From contig NZ_FQUC01000007.1 in the NCBI RefSeq assembly GCF_900128985.1, forward strand, positions 62,001-126,000: a stretch of DNA of 64,000 nt. The letters are read 5' to 3'. The stretch's first letter is position 1. Each line of letters opens with the position of its first letter. The stretch is from Indolivaga macrotermitis (GTDB lineage Bacteria; Bacteroidota; Bacteroidia; Bacteroidales; Dysgonomonadaceae). The notes beneath the pieces are model-generated. The model ran no database searches. It was not told where the DNA came from and saw only the letters and a list, made by a program, of their open reading frames with translations. The position numbers and the translations under genes were made by a program. Shown piece after piece: positions 35,703 through 45,358 of the stretch.

Positions 35703-36227
35703 ATGAATAAACTAACTTATATATTATTTTTCTTTTTCGGCAGTTGTCTATTACTCGGTGCTCAGAATAAATCCATTATTAATGACCTGAATACGACTAA
35801 AGGAGGACAAGGTAAAATTGTTATTTATCAGGATGACGCAATCAAAAACCTGGTTGGAACAACTATTAACGCAGGCTCATCGGTATCGAATGCTAATGAA
35901 CTCGAATCGCAATTAGCCGGCGTTTCTGAAAATAATAACGGATCGAAGAATTTTGTCAAAGCAAAGGGATACCGTATACAAGTATTTTCGGGAAGTGACC
36001 AGAAAAGGTCAAAAAACGAAGCTCAGTCTCGTAAAAACGCAGTTCAGTCGGCATATCCTAATATGGATGTCGTGGTATCGTATGCTTCACCGGTATGGCG
36101 TGTCAGAGCCGGAAATTTCAAGAATCATGAGCAAGCTCAACAAGCTTTGTCCGAAATGCAAGCCAAACTATCTTTTGGCCGCGAAATGCGTATTGTTGAA
36201 GATGTTATAAAAGTAGCCATCAACTAA
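35703..36227 (+). CDS. SPOR domain protein
   Basis: A 174-residue exported protein. MNKLTYILFFFFGSCLLLGA is the signal peptide; the frame can start at a TTG at 35673, but the ATG at 35703 fits. The C-terminal SPOR domain (about 95-172; KGYRIQVFSGSDQKRSKNEA, VWRVRAGNFKNHEQAQQALS) binds denuded septal peptidoglycan. Between tpiA and folE as in many Bacteroidales. Confidence 0.9.
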   Translation: MNKLTYILFFFFGSCLLLGAQNKSIINDLNTTKGGQGKIVIYQDDAIKNLVGTTINAGSSVSNANELESQLAGVSENNNGSKNFVKAKGYRIQVFSGSDQKRSKNEAQSRKNAVQSAYPNMDVVVSYASPVWRVRAGNFKNHEQAQQALSEMQAKLSFGREMRIVEDVIKVAIN

Positions 36228-36318
36228 GCACATAATAAACTCACTTTTGATAAAATAGCAGGAAACAGATATTATTACTCAAGTACAAATATCCTGCATC
36301 AAACTTAAAAAAAGAGAA

Positions 36319-36906
36319 ATGCCATCAACAGATAGCACTATTGCTAATCAGACTACATCTATATTAGCTGATAATTACAAAAATATAATCCGCCTGCTTG
36401 GCGAAGATACAGACCGTGAAGGTCTTCTTGATACACCCGAAAGAGTAGCGAAAGCGATGCAATTTCTGACAAGCGGATACTCTCAAAATCCGGAAGAAAT
36501 TCTTCAAAAAGCGCTTTTCAAGGAAGATTACAAACAAATGGTAATCGTAAAGGATATTGATTTTTACTCATTATGCGAGCACCATATGCTCCCATTTTGG
36601 GGTAAAGCACACGTAGCTTATATTCCGAACGGCTATATAACAGGTCTAAGTAAAATACCTCGTATTGTAGATGTATTTTCGAGACGGTTACAGGTACAAG
36701 AACGTCTTACAACACAGATAAAAGATTGCCTACAAAATACACTGAATCCATTAGGTGTAATGGTAGTAATAGAAGCCCAGCATATGTGTATGCAAATGCG
36801 GGGTGTGCAAAAGCAAAATTCGACTACTACAACTTCTGACTTTACAGGAGCATTTAATCAAGCAAAAACCCGCGAAGAATTTATCAATTTGATTCGTCAG
36901 AGATAA
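36319..36906 (+). CDS. folE: GTP cyclohydrolase I
   Basis: A 195-residue enzyme converting GTP to 7,8-dihydroneopterin triphosphate for folate (and queuosine/pterin) synthesis. Zinc ligands and catalytic residues are in [20 protein letters not shown], plus [20 protein letters not shown] and [17 protein letters not shown]. Full length, normal architecture. The last gene of the run. Confidence 0.97.
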   Translation: MPSTDSTIANQTTSILADNYKNIIRLLGEDTDREGLLDTPERVAKAMQFLTSGYSQNPEEILQKALFKEDYKQMVIVKDIDFYSLCEHHMLPFWGKAHVAYIPNGYITGLSKIPRIVDVFSRRLQVQERLTTQIKDCLQNTLNPLGVMVVIEAQHMCMQMRGVQKQNSTTTTSDFTGAFNQAKTREEFINLIRQR

Positions 36907-36941
36907 GCAAAAACTCTTTTGCTATAATTTCGATTACACAG

Positions 36942-38066
36942 TCATAACCGGGAAGCAAAGAGTGTTAATTCATCAGAGAAAACAGCCCACGAAAGCCGTT
37001 TTTTCTCTTCTTTTATATGCTTTGTAAAAGTTTCGCGATTCGTTTCCTCTTCAGCAAAGTAACCTTTTATACCTTCACTTAAGGATATAGATGAAACATC
37101 ATTTACAATGATACCGGTAGACCCTTTCCGTATAGAGTCTCCCAATGCTCCTACATTTGTTGCGATAAGAGGGGTCTCCATCTGATAGGCTACAGCAACA
37201 ACTCCGCTTTGTGTTGCATCTCTGTATGGCAGAACCAACACATCAGCAGCAGAGAATAATAACGAGACTTTTTCGTCAGGAATATACTCCTGCATCACTT
37301 TGATATTATTTTTCAGAGGAGAAGCTTCTATCGAGTCCTGATAACCTTGAAAACTACCATAACATTCGCCGGCTATTACCAGCTGGTAATTATTATCCAG
37401 CAAAGCCATAGATTCGATAAGGATATCAAGCCCTTTGTACTCCCTGATGAGACCGAAAAAAAGAAGAATCTTTTTATCTTTATCAACCCCTAATTTAAGG
37501 CATGCTTCAGCACGGTCTATTCTATTTCCATAATGATCGTAAATAGGATGAGGGCTTACCAATACCGGTTTCTGTGGAACAATAGCTTTTAAATCATCTT
37601 TTACGAGGTTACTCAGTGCTACAAATCCATCACATTGCGAGAAAAAATATTTAGCGAATGGTCTATCAAAGAAACGTTTTTCGTGCGGTATTGCATTATG
37701 GATAAGTCCTATGATCTTTGTCTTCTTTTTTATAAACCTGCAAACCGTACCCAGAGCCGGAGCGAGGAAAGACATCCAATAAGGAATAATCAGTATATCG
37801 GGCGAAAATTTATTTATCGCCGAAGCTGTAATATAATATGAAAAGGGGTTAACACTATTTAATAGCCTTTTACTCTTCACGGGTATTGCAGAGTCTTCGT
37901 CTGTAACATATTGTGTTTTACCGGGAAAAAGAAAAGACGGATAAAGAGTTGTAAAGTTGAAGAGTTGTACTTCATTCGTTTTAGAAAGCTCTTCGTATAA
38001 GCGCCCGCTAAATTGAGCCATTCCTCCGCGGAAAGGATAAAATGGGGATAATATTGCAATTTTCAT
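36942..38066 (-). CDS. Glycosyltransferase family 4
   Basis: A 374-residue GT-B enzyme. N-terminal donor/acceptor domain MKIAILSPFYPFRGGMAQFS; C-terminal part with ILLFFGLIREYKGLDILIES and LFSAADVLVLPYRDATQSGV, where the EX7E-like pocket lies (residues of about 280-300). It overlaps the upstream GT9 gene by 4 bp (ATGA), indicating coupling. It probably adds a sugar to LPS core or another surface glycan. Confidence 0.9.
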   Translation of the reverse strand: MKIAILSPFYPFRGGMAQFSGRLYEELSKTNEVQLFNFTTLYPSFLFPGKTQYVTDEDSAIPVKSKRLLNSVNPFSYYITASAINKFSPDILIIPYWMSFLAPALGTVCRFIKKKTKIIGLIHNAIPHEKRFFDRPFAKYFFSQCDGFVALSNLVKDDLKAIVPQKPVLVSPHPIYDHYGNRIDRAEACLKLGVDKDKKILLFFGLIREYKGLDILIESMALLDNNYQLVIAGECYGSFQGYQDSIEASPLKNNIKVMQEYIPDEKVSLLFSAADVLVLPYRDATQSGVVAVAYQMETPLIATNVGALGDSIRKGSTGIIVNDVSSISLSEGIKGYFAEEETNRETFTKHIKEEKKRLSWAVFSDELTLFASRL

Positions 38067-39118
38067 TGCTCTATTTCATTACTACCTTTACCTTTAAAAA
38101 GTATCTCGGCAACTTTTTCTAGTATCTCTTTTTCAGTTATCGCATTCAGGCATGCTAAGTCTTTTCGGGCACAAGGAACTTCTCCATATACCGAACAAGG
38201 TCTGCATTCGATATCAGTTTGTATTACGTTATCTAGATCTTGATTGAATCCGTAAAAACCTAAGTTTGGATGAGTAGCTCCCCAAATTGAAACAACAGGT
38301 GTTTCGACCAATGATGCCAAATGCATATTAGCAGAATCCATTGAGATCATAACGTCTATATATGATATGAGCAGAAGCTCATTTATCAGGTTAAGCTTTC
38401 CAGATATCGATATTACATTTTCATATTTACCTTCCCATTCTTCCAATACAGAACGTTCTTGAGGTCCTGAACCGAATAAGAAGATTTTAGCACCAAAATT
38501 TTCGGATAACTTTTTAAGCACAGTTTCCATTTTATCCAGAGGATATATTTTCTCTGCGTGTTTTGAGAAAGGTGCAATTCCGATCCATGCACAGTTTTTT
38601 TCTTTAACAACAGCACGGAGTGGGTATAACGACCTTTCTTTAAACTCAAAGAAATTCTTAAAAACCATTTCTGCCGGAAACCCTATTTCTTCAAAAACCG
38701 CCATATAACGTTCGTAACTTGAAGTCAATGGTGGATAAAGTTGCTTGGAGACAATCATTTGTCTCTTTTCAGCCCTTCCTTTATCTATATAAGCGGTCTT
38801 TTTTCCGAGCATTGCCATACATCTGCGAATAAGCTTCGTACGTAAAACATCATGAACATCCGCAACATGAGAATACCCATATTTTAAGACATTCTTAAGC
38901 AACATAAGTGTTCCGAAAAAGCCTTTATGATGATTAGACGGATCAAAAGTAACCGCATTGATATTGAAGCCCAGATTTTCGAATAACGGGGCGAAGGATT
39001 TACGTGTCAACACGATAAACCTATCCTGCGGATAACGTGCTGCTACAGAAAAGACAACAGGTACCAACATTGCCACATCTCCAAAAGATGACAATCTGGT
39101 TATTAATATTTTAGCCAT
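38063..39118 (-). CDS. Glycosyltransferase family 9 (heptosyltransferase-like)
   Basis: A 351-residue enzyme of the ADP-heptose:LPS heptosyltransferase family. MAKILITRLSSFGDVAMLVP is the family N-terminus; WIGIAPFSKHAEKIYPLDKM and YIDVMISMDSANMHLASLVE with PVVSIWGATHPNLGFYGF are the nucleotide-sugar binding region. A Cys-rich segment (ECRPCSVYGEVPCARKDLAC) near the C-terminus is typical in Bacteroidota forms and may be structural. The stop overlaps the GT4 start. Downstream of DUF4254. Confidence 0.9.
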   Translation of the reverse strand: MAKILITRLSSFGDVAMLVPVVFSVAARYPQDRFIVLTRKSFAPLFENLGFNINAVTFDPSNHHKGFFGTLMLLKNVLKYGYSHVADVHDVLRTKLIRRCMAMLGKKTAYIDKGRAEKRQMIVSKQLYPPLTSSYERYMAVFEEIGFPAEMVFKNFFEFKERSLYPLRAVVKEKNCAWIGIAPFSKHAEKIYPLDKMETVLKKLSENFGAKIFLFGSGPQERSVLEEWEGKYENVISISGKLNLINELLLISYIDVMISMDSANMHLASLVETPVVSIWGATHPNLGFYGFNQDLDNVIQTDIECRPCSVYGEVPCARKDLACLNAITEKEILEKVAEILFKGKGSNEIEQ

Positions 39119-39155
39119 TATTAATTATAATACATTATTCTGAAACCGAAACGAG

Positions 39156-39767
39156 TTACTTTCCTTTTTGCTCGTACAATACAGGGTTCAGATCCGGATC
39201 GTTATACATTTTCATCTGCTTGTACACTTTCATGTACTTATGCCCATTCTCAATATCTCCGAGCAAATCGGTAATTGCCTCTGAGAGATCCTTTCTTTGT
39301 TCGAGCAAAACAGATAACTTTTTCTGACATTGTTCCCGATGAGACTCACTTGCATCGGGCCTGTTTACCTCCTGTTCCATATGATATATTTTCAATGCCA
39401 GAATAGACAGGCGGTCAATAGCCCATGCAGGGCTCTCGGTATTAATTTTAGCTTCGGGTGAAGCAATTACATCCTTATATTTATCAAGGAAATAGCTATC
39501 AATAAGTTCAACCAGGTCTGTACGATCCTGATTCGATTTATCAATCCTTCTTTTGATTCCGAGTGCAACTACCGGGTCTATCTGTGGATCCCGGATAATA
39601 TCTTCTAAATGCCATTGAACTGTATCTATCCAATTTTTGAGATACAGATAATACTCTATAGTCTTTACCTCAAAAGGATTAGACACCGGAGTATCAACGT
39701 TATCTGTCTTATGATAATCTTCAATTACATTACTGAAGATAGTATTGCTTAATTCTGTAAATTTCAT
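39156..39767 (-). CDS. DUF4254 family protein
   Basis: A 203-residue alpha-helical soluble protein, DUF4254 by its start (MKFTELSNTIFSNVIEDYHK) and conserved NRPDASESHREQCQKKL and DRLSILALKIYHMEQ. No catalytic motif is seen. The family is commonly next to GT9 heptosyltransferases, as here; its role in LPS assembly is plausible but unproven. It precedes the GT9 gene by 37 bp. Confidence 0.88.
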   Translation of the reverse strand: MKFTELSNTIFSNVIEDYHKTDNVDTPVSNPFEVKTIEYYLYLKNWIDTVQWHLEDIIRDPQIDPVVALGIKRRIDKSNQDRTDLVELIDSYFLDKYKDVIASPEAKINTESPAWAIDRLSILALKIYHMEQEVNRPDASESHREQCQKKLSVLLEQRKDLSEAITDLLGDIENGHKYMKVYKQMKMYNDPDLNPVLYEQKGK

Positions 39768-39904
39768 AAATTCACATTACTCTATAATGATACAAACAAA
39801 AAGATACTATTACCAGTCTGTAAAAATAACCATTAAAACAAACAGGTAAAAACATCTCCCTCATTAACATATTAGGCAAATATAATAAAAAGCTTTACAT
39901 AAAC

Positions 39905-41446
39905 CTATTTATTGGCCCAATTTTCTCTATCCAGATTGCGGTAGTTAATTGCTTCAGCCAAATGATTTGGCAAAATGTTTACTGATCCATCCAAATCGGC
40001 TATTGTCCGCGACACTTTTAGGATACGGTCGTATGCCCTGGCCGACAAATTAAACAAATCCATAGCTTGTTTTAGTAACTTTAGACCAGACTCGTCAGGT
40101 GCAGCGTATTTACGCATCAGTTTAGATGTCATTTGAGCATTGCAATGAATTTCAGGTTCTTTCTTAAACCTTTCAGCCTGAATCTCTCTGGCTTTTATTA
40201 CTCTGTTACGTATAGCTTCACTGTTTTCCGCTACTGCTGCATTTGATATTTTATCGAATGGAACAGGCACTATTTCTATCTGAATATCGATTCTATCGAG
40301 TAAAGGCCCGGATATTTTATTCAGATATTTCTGAACAGCTCCTTGCGAACATACACATTGTTTTTCGGGATGGTTATAATACCCGCAAGGGCAAGGATTC
40401 ATTGAAGACACCAGCATGAAGCTTGCCGGATACTCGATGGAGAATTTTGACCGGGATATGCAAATAAGCCTATCCTCCAATGGCTGCCGTAATACTTCCA
40501 AAACACTGCGGTTAAACTCGGGCAATTCGTCCAGAAATAACACTCCATTGTGTGCCAAACTTATTTCTCCGGGTTGCGGATAGATTCCTCCCCCAACCAT
40601 AGCTACATCCGAAATAGTGTGATGTGGCGACCGGAATGGACGTACCGACATTAGGGATGTATCTGAATTCATTCGCCCGGCTACACTATGGATTTTCGTT
40701 GTTTCCAATGCTTCCTGAAGTGTAAAAGGGGGTAATATGCTCGGTATTCGTTTAGCCATCATCGACTTTCCTGCTCCCGGAGGACCTATCATTATCAAGT
40801 TATGTCCACCGGCTGCGGCTACTTCAATAGCACGCTTTACGTTTTCCTGCCCTTTTACATCAGTAAAGTCGAATTCAAACTCGAATTGCCTCTTCAAAAA
40901 TTCTTCACGGGTATTTATTTCGACAGGAGTAAGAGTAATCTTATCATTAAAGAAATCTACTACTTCTGTGATTTTGTCTACTCCATATACCTCCAGATTA
41001 TTAACAACTGCGGCTTCCCGTGCATTTTTCCGGGGAACAATTAATCCTTTAAAGCCTAATTCCCTCGCCTTTATCGCAATAGGTAAAACCCCTTTTACAG
41101 GAAGAATAGTACCATCGAGAGATAACTCTCCCATAAGCATATATTCCTCTAACTTCCCGGTTTCGAGTGTTTCTGATGCAGCCATAATACCTATAGCTAG
41201 AGGAAGATCATAAGATGACCCTTCCTTCCGGATGTCGGCAGGAGACATATTTATTATAACTTGTTGTCTGGGGAATTTATATCCGTTAACCTGTAATGCC
41301 GAGATAATACGCTCGTGACTTTCTTTGACCGAAGCATCGGGTAAGCCGACCAACATAAACTTTATCCCTTTCGAACAATTAACTTCTATTGTGATTAGTG
41401 TGGCATCTATACCTTGCACTGCTGCTCCAAATACTTTTACCAGCAT
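39905..41446 (-). CDS. YifB/ComM family magnesium-chelatase-like ATPase
   Basis: A 513-residue AAA+ protein, full length. The N-terminal ~180 residues are a Lon-protease-like substrate domain (GIDATLITIEVNCSKGIKF, MVGLPDASVKESHERI). Walker A is in MIGPPGAGKSMMAKRIP, Walker B in VLFLDELPEF, and the zinc/insertion part is CPCGYYNHPEKQCVCS. ComM in Vibrio promotes branch migration during natural transformation; this relative likely acts on DNA in a similar way. A 137-bp gap separates it from the DUF4254 gene. Confidence 0.95.
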   Translation of the reverse strand: MLVKVFGAAVQGIDATLITIEVNCSKGIKFMLVGLPDASVKESHERIISALQVNGYKFPRQQVIINMSPADIRKEGSSYDLPLAIGIMAASETLETGKLEEYMLMGELSLDGTILPVKGVLPIAIKARELGFKGLIVPRKNAREAAVVNNLEVYGVDKITEVVDFFNDKITLTPVEINTREEFLKRQFEFEFDFTDVKGQENVKRAIEVAAAGGHNLIMIGPPGAGKSMMAKRIPSILPPFTLQEALETTKIHSVAGRMNSDTSLMSVRPFRSPHHTISDVAMVGGGIYPQPGEISLAHNGVLFLDELPEFNRSVLEVLRQPLEDRLICISRSKFSIEYPASFMLVSSMNPCPCGYYNHPEKQCVCSQGAVQKYLNKISGPLLDRIDIQIEIVPVPFDKISNAAVAENSEAIRNRVIKAREIQAERFKKEPEIHCNAQMTSKLMRKYAAPDESGLKLLKQAMDLFNLSARAYDRILKVSRTIADLDGSVNILPNHLAEAINYRNLDRENWANK

Positions 41447-41517
41447 AAATTTGTGTTACAAATGTTGTTTGGAGCAAATATAATAGAAAAAAAGGATATT
41501 TTGGAAAGCTAAAAAAT

Positions 41518-42630
41518 TTACTCTTCTGAATTAGTCTTGCTCTTTATATTATATCTTGTGTACAGAGACCTCATATCAACATCCCGCTCCTCAATAATAC
41601 CTTCGGGAGAAACTAATATCATATACGGAGTGGAAGTTACATGGTATTTCTTTACAATATTCGAACTCCATTTCTTTCCATCGAAAAGGATTGTCCAATC
41701 TAAAGAATTCGCAATATCTACGATTTCGGGTTCGGGATATCTGGCATCGACATCAATAACAATAGTCAAAAAAATAACTTTATCCTTCAATTCTTTCTGA
41801 GCCCCCTTAAGCATCTCAAAATACTTAATATTCTGAGGGGTAGATTTCAGGTCAAACATCAGTAAAACATCCTTACCCTTACCTCTGAAATCTTTCAGGC
41901 TGACATCGTCTCCTTTCGAACTTTTCAGTGTAAAATCAGGGGCAACGGCTCCTACTTCTGACTTTTTGACTCTTTCATAAAAACTTCTTAAGGCTGTTGT
42001 CAGATAGAAATCGGCTGCTTCTCCTTTCAGGAGTTCTATATCATTGCCCAATAATTCGGGGGATACATTGTTTATAGAATAATCGTCCATTAAAACTACA
42101 CTAGCCATTTTCGTCGGATTATTCCCAACATATTCGCGGACGCATCTTGCTAACTGAAAGTTTACATTCTTCAATTCGGCAGGATCCAGATTCTTTTGTT
42201 TACTTAATATTCTTGACCGGGCTTGCAATAAATTCTGGTTTTCCGTTTTAAAAGACATCAAATCGTCATTTACCCGTCCTCCTTTCAATTCAGCCAAGCC
42301 AAAATCGGCAACATTCGCCTTCAATTTTACAGAGTATCCCGGTTCGAGGAAAAAGGTAATATGAGCTTTACCTTCTCCGCAAAACAGATCAACCAAAGTC
42401 GGCCCCTCCACTTTTCCTTTGTAAGTAAACTCTCCACTATTACTAACAACTATAGTATCTATTGCTACCGAATCTCCCGATATCTCACGTACTGCATACA
42501 ATTGGGTAGCTGACAGATTATCCAGCTTTCCTTCTACCTTAAAATTCGTATCACTATTCTTTGTACACGACTGTAGCAGTAAGAACAGAATACTAAAAAA
42601 ACACAAATATTTTATATTGGAAAATAACAT
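41518..42630 (-). CDS. Thioredoxin-fold lipoprotein lacking CXXC (DUF4369/TlpA-like)
   Basis: A 370-residue lipoprotein (signal ending LFLLLQSCTKNSD). The frame can begin at a TTG at 42636, but the ATG at 42630 gives the same signal. Residues of about 30-150 match the DUF4369 beta-domain (VEGKLDNLSATQLYAVREIS). The C-terminal ~150 residues form a thioredoxin/AhpC-TSA fold (APDFTLKSSKGDDVSLKDFR, later STPYMILVSPEGIIEERD). At the active site, where TlpA has WCxxC, the sequence reads LMFDLKSTPQNIKYFE with no Cys, so it cannot act as a disulphide oxidoreductase. Its function may be scaffolding or chaperone-like. Confidence 0.87.
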   Translation of the reverse strand: MLFSNIKYLCFFSILFLLLQSCTKNSDTNFKVEGKLDNLSATQLYAVREISGDSVAIDTIVVSNSGEFTYKGKVEGPTLVDLFCGEGKAHITFFLEPGYSVKLKANVADFGLAELKGGRVNDDLMSFKTENQNLLQARSRILSKQKNLDPAELKNVNFQLARCVREYVGNNPTKMASVVLMDDYSINNVSPELLGNDIELLKGEAADFYLTTALRSFYERVKKSEVGAVAPDFTLKSSKGDDVSLKDFRGKGKDVLLMFDLKSTPQNIKYFEMLKGAQKELKDKVIFLTIVIDVDARYPEPEIVDIANSLDWTILFDGKKWSSNIVKKYHVTSTPYMILVSPEGIIEERDVDMRSLYTRYNIKSKTNSEE

Positions 42631-42833
42631 AAACAATATTCTTTTTTAAATCCAGCATAGAATAATCAACAAATATTATGCCTAAATATATTATCTTGTC
42701 GAAGAAATTCAATTTGCAAAGATAGAATTTTACATTAGATTATTCTTGCATTTTTTCATCTTTTTTAACATCGGTGAGTTTTTTTTGCAGATTGAAGAAT
42801 TTACTCAAAAGCTTCAATAACACATATATGTTT

Positions 42834-42841
42834 TATCTTTG
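42834..42841 (+). promoter_or_regulatory. Promoter -7 box of the dipeptidyl peptidase gene
   Basis: TATCTTTG matches TAnnTTTG and is 24 bp before the ATG at 42865, giving a very short leader. No strong -33 box is present; the gap from 42631 to 42864 has no gene. Confidence 0.5.
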
Positions 42842-42864
42842 TTATCAAATAAACGTGTAATGAT

Positions 42865-45030
42865 ATGAGAATGTTTAAGAATTTGTTGTTTACTGTCGTT
42901 TTACTAATTTCAACAACCATTATGGCTCAAAGTAATCAGCCGCCACTTTCGTTAGAAGATTTGATACCAGGTGGTAATTCGTTTAATAAATACAGAGTGC
43001 AATCCCCCTCACAAGTACAATGGTGGGCGGATACTCCGGTTCAGGTAAAAGGGGATTCTGTCGTAACATTACCGATCGACGAAAAACAGACATCGAAAGT
43101 AATAATATCGAAAGACAATATAAACAAGAGTATTTCTTCAATAGGAAAAGAACCTCTGGCAACCCTCGGCACCATTAGTTTCCCATACGGAGAAGAGCCT
43201 GTAATGATGCTAACCAGAGGGAGCAACAGCTATTTGTATAACTTAGACAGCCAAACGATAGAAGCTTCATTCTCATTACCCAAAGATGCCTCTAACAACG
43301 ACTTCTCCAAAGAAGGCAAGGCTATTGCTTATACCAGAGATAATAACTTATATATTCTCGATACTGATTCCAGAGAAACCGCTATCACAGCGGATACCGA
43401 TAAAGGTATTGTAAACGGACAAGCTGTCCACCGCAATGAGTTTGGTATTAGCAAAGGTACTTTCTGGTCTCCGACAGGGAATCAGTTAGCCTTCTACAGA
43501 ATGGATGAGACAATGGTTACCGACTATCCTCTTGTCGATATTTCTACCAGAATTGCTGAGCTGAAAGACATCAAATATCCGATGGCCGGAATGAAAAGCC
43601 ATCATGTAACTGTTGGGGTATTTAACCGCACGACCGGACAAACAACATTCTTAAAAACCGGTACTCCTAAAGAGAAATACCTGACAAATATAGCATGGAG
43701 CCCCGATGAGAAGTATATCTATCTGGCAGAATTGAATAGAGGTCAGGATACATGTAAAGTAGTTAGATATGATGCCGTTTCAGGAAAGTTAGACGCAACG
43801 CTGTTTGTCGAGACACACCCTAAGTACGTAGAGCCCGAACATCCTGTCCTGTTCTTGAAAAACGACCCTAACCTGTTTATCTGGCAAAGTGAAAGGGATG
43901 GATACAATCACCTATATCTTTACGACACATCAGGGAATATGAAGAAACAAATCACTTCCGGCAAATGGGATGTTACCGATGTATTAGGTTTTGATGTGAC
44001 AGGAAACTACTTATATTATGTATCAACAGAAGTAACCCCACTCGAAAGGCATATATATCAGCTTAGTTTAAAGAATGGCAAAACCGTACAGCTATCGAAA
44101 GAAGCCGGAGTACATTCTGCCCTACTTAGTGAAAGCGGTAAATACCTTATCGACAGATATACATCTCAGTACAACCCCGGAAAAATTGCCATTACTGACA
44201 CTAAAAGGAACAAGAGTTATGAGGCTTTTGCAGCAAAGAATCCATACAAAGATATTACACTACCCGAAATCACTTTAGGTTCGCTTAAAGCAGATGATGG
44301 AAAATCTGACCTTTACTACAGATTGGTAAAGCCTTTAAACTTCGATCCTTCCGTTAAATACCCAACTATAGTATATGTGTACGGAGGTCCGCACTCGCAG
44401 CTGGTTGATAACTCGTGGATGGGGCAAGTGCGTGGATGGGATATCTATATGGCTGAGAAAGGATATATCGTATTCACTCTCGATAATCGTGGAACGGCAA
44501 ACAGGGGTATCGACTTTGAGAATATAACCCACCGCCAACTAGGAGTAGTAGAAACTCAGGATCAAATGACCGGAGTCAACTATCTGAAATCTCTGCCATA
44601 TGTTGATGCAGACCGCATAGGTGTTCACGGATGGAGCTTTGGCGGATTCATGACTCTCAATCTGATGTTACGCCATCCCGAAACATTCAAGGTAGGGGTT
44701 GCCGGAGGACCTGTCACCAACTGGAAATATTATGAGATAATGTATGGAGAACGATATATGGACTCCCCTAAAGAGAATCCCGAAGGTTATGCCGAAACCA
44801 GTATGGTAGACAAAGCCGGAGACCTGAAAGGACGCCTGATGCTTATTCACGGAGACGAAGACCCTACGGTAGTAATGCAGCACAGTTTGCAGTTCCTGAA
44901 ATCGGCTATCAAGAAAGGAACTCATCCCGATTTCTTCGTATATCCGGGGCATGGACACAATATGATCGGTCGCGACCGTGTGCATCTGCACGAACATATA
45001 ACACGATACTTTGACGACTTCCTGAAATAA
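42865..45030 (+). CDS. Dipeptidyl peptidase IV (S9 family)
   Basis: A 721-residue exported serine peptidase that removes dipeptides, typically X-Pro, from peptides in the periplasm. Signal peptide MRMFKNLLFTVVLLISTTIM. An eight-bladed beta-propeller N-terminal domain (residues of about 60-480) precedes the alpha/beta-hydrolase domain. The triad: Ser591 in GVHGWSFGGFMTLN, Asp in LMLIHGDEDPTVV, His in YPGHGHNMIG. The Glu-bearing segment NRGIDFEN resembles the substrate amino-terminus binding site. The gene is monocistronic, ending at a terminator. Confidence 0.96.
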   Translation: MRMFKNLLFTVVLLISTTIMAQSNQPPLSLEDLIPGGNSFNKYRVQSPSQVQWWADTPVQVKGDSVVTLPIDEKQTSKVIISKDNINKSISSIGKEPLATLGTISFPYGEEPVMMLTRGSNSYLYNLDSQTIEASFSLPKDASNNDFSKEGKAIAYTRDNNLYILDTDSRETAITADTDKGIVNGQAVHRNEFGISKGTFWSPTGNQLAFYRMDETMVTDYPLVDISTRIAELKDIKYPMAGMKSHHVTVGVFNRTTGQTTFLKTGTPKEKYLTNIAWSPDEKYIYLAELNRGQDTCKVVRYDAVSGKLDATLFVETHPKYVEPEHPVLFLKNDPNLFIWQSERDGYNHLYLYDTSGNMKKQITSGKWDVTDVLGFDVTGNYLYYVSTEVTPLERHIYQLSLKNGKTVQLSKEAGVHSALLSESGKYLIDRYTSQYNPGKIAITDTKRNKSYEAFAAKNPYKDITLPEITLGSLKADDGKSDLYYRLVKPLNFDPSVKYPTIVYVYGGPHSQLVDNSWMGQVRGWDIYMAEKGYIVFTLDNRGTANRGIDFENITHRQLGVVETQDQMTGVNYLKSLPYVDADRIGVHGWSFGGFMTLNLMLRHPETFKVGVAGGPVTNWKYYEIMYGERYMDSPKENPEGYAETSMVDKAGDLKGRLMLIHGDEDPTVVMQHSLQFLKSAIKKGTHPDFFVYPGHGHNMIGRDRVHLHEHITRYFDDFLK

Positions 45031-45052
45031 GACTTTTCTATATAATAAAAGT

Positions 45053-45082
45053 AAAAGCGGAAAAATCACTTTTTCCGCTTTT
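45053..45082. terminator. Hairpin terminator overlapping the end of a small gene
   Basis: A perfect 13-bp stem AAAAGCGGAAAAA (45053-45065) / TTTTTCCGCTTTT (45070-45082), loop TCAC. The plus-strand copy terminates the dipeptidyl peptidase gene; on the minus strand the same bases encode the C-terminal RKK and stop of the small membrane protein at 45066-45251. Confidence 0.75.
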
Positions 45083-45251
45083 GTTGTCTTTTAAAGAGAT
45101 ATGCCAAAGCCAGAATCACTATTACATTGCCTGCAATAATCAACAGGAACTTACCCATCTCCCCTTTATCACTATAATAAGGATAAATCACTACCGAAAT
45201 AAGGATCAGGTAAAGGGCTGATATTATCAGAAACAGAAGTGTCTTCGGCAT
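45066..45251 (-). CDS. Small two-helix membrane protein
   Basis: A 61-residue protein with two predicted transmembrane helices (residues of about 4-24 and 33-53) separated by YYSDKGEMGKF, ending with a strongly basic tail KRQQKRKK. The ATG at 45251 and absence of competing frames favour a real gene, but no family is recognised. Its stop lies in the hairpin at 45053-45082. The positive-inside rule puts the basic tail in the cytoplasm. A role cannot be assigned. Confidence 0.55.
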   Translation of the reverse strand: MPKTLLFLIISALYLILISVVIYPYYSDKGEMGKFLLIIAGNVIVILALAYLFKRQQKRKK

Positions 45252-45340
45252 ATATGGTTATATTAAGTAACAGTAAGTATTTAATGATATGTTTTCAGCA
45301 TATAACTACCTATTGTTATTTCACTTACAAAACCCATAAA

Positions 45341-45355
45341 AAGGTCTGAGACCTT
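45341..45355. repeat. Short palindromic repeat AAGGTCT-G-AGACCTT
   Basis: A perfect 7-bp stem with a one-base centre, 3 bp after the pepD stop, followed by ATTTT on the plus strand. Its mirror image, with the opposite centre base, sits just upstream of pepD at 46834-46848, so the gene is bracketed by the pair. Resembles a REP-like hairpin; may also act as terminator for pepD. Confidence 0.55.
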
Positions 45356-45358
45356 ATT

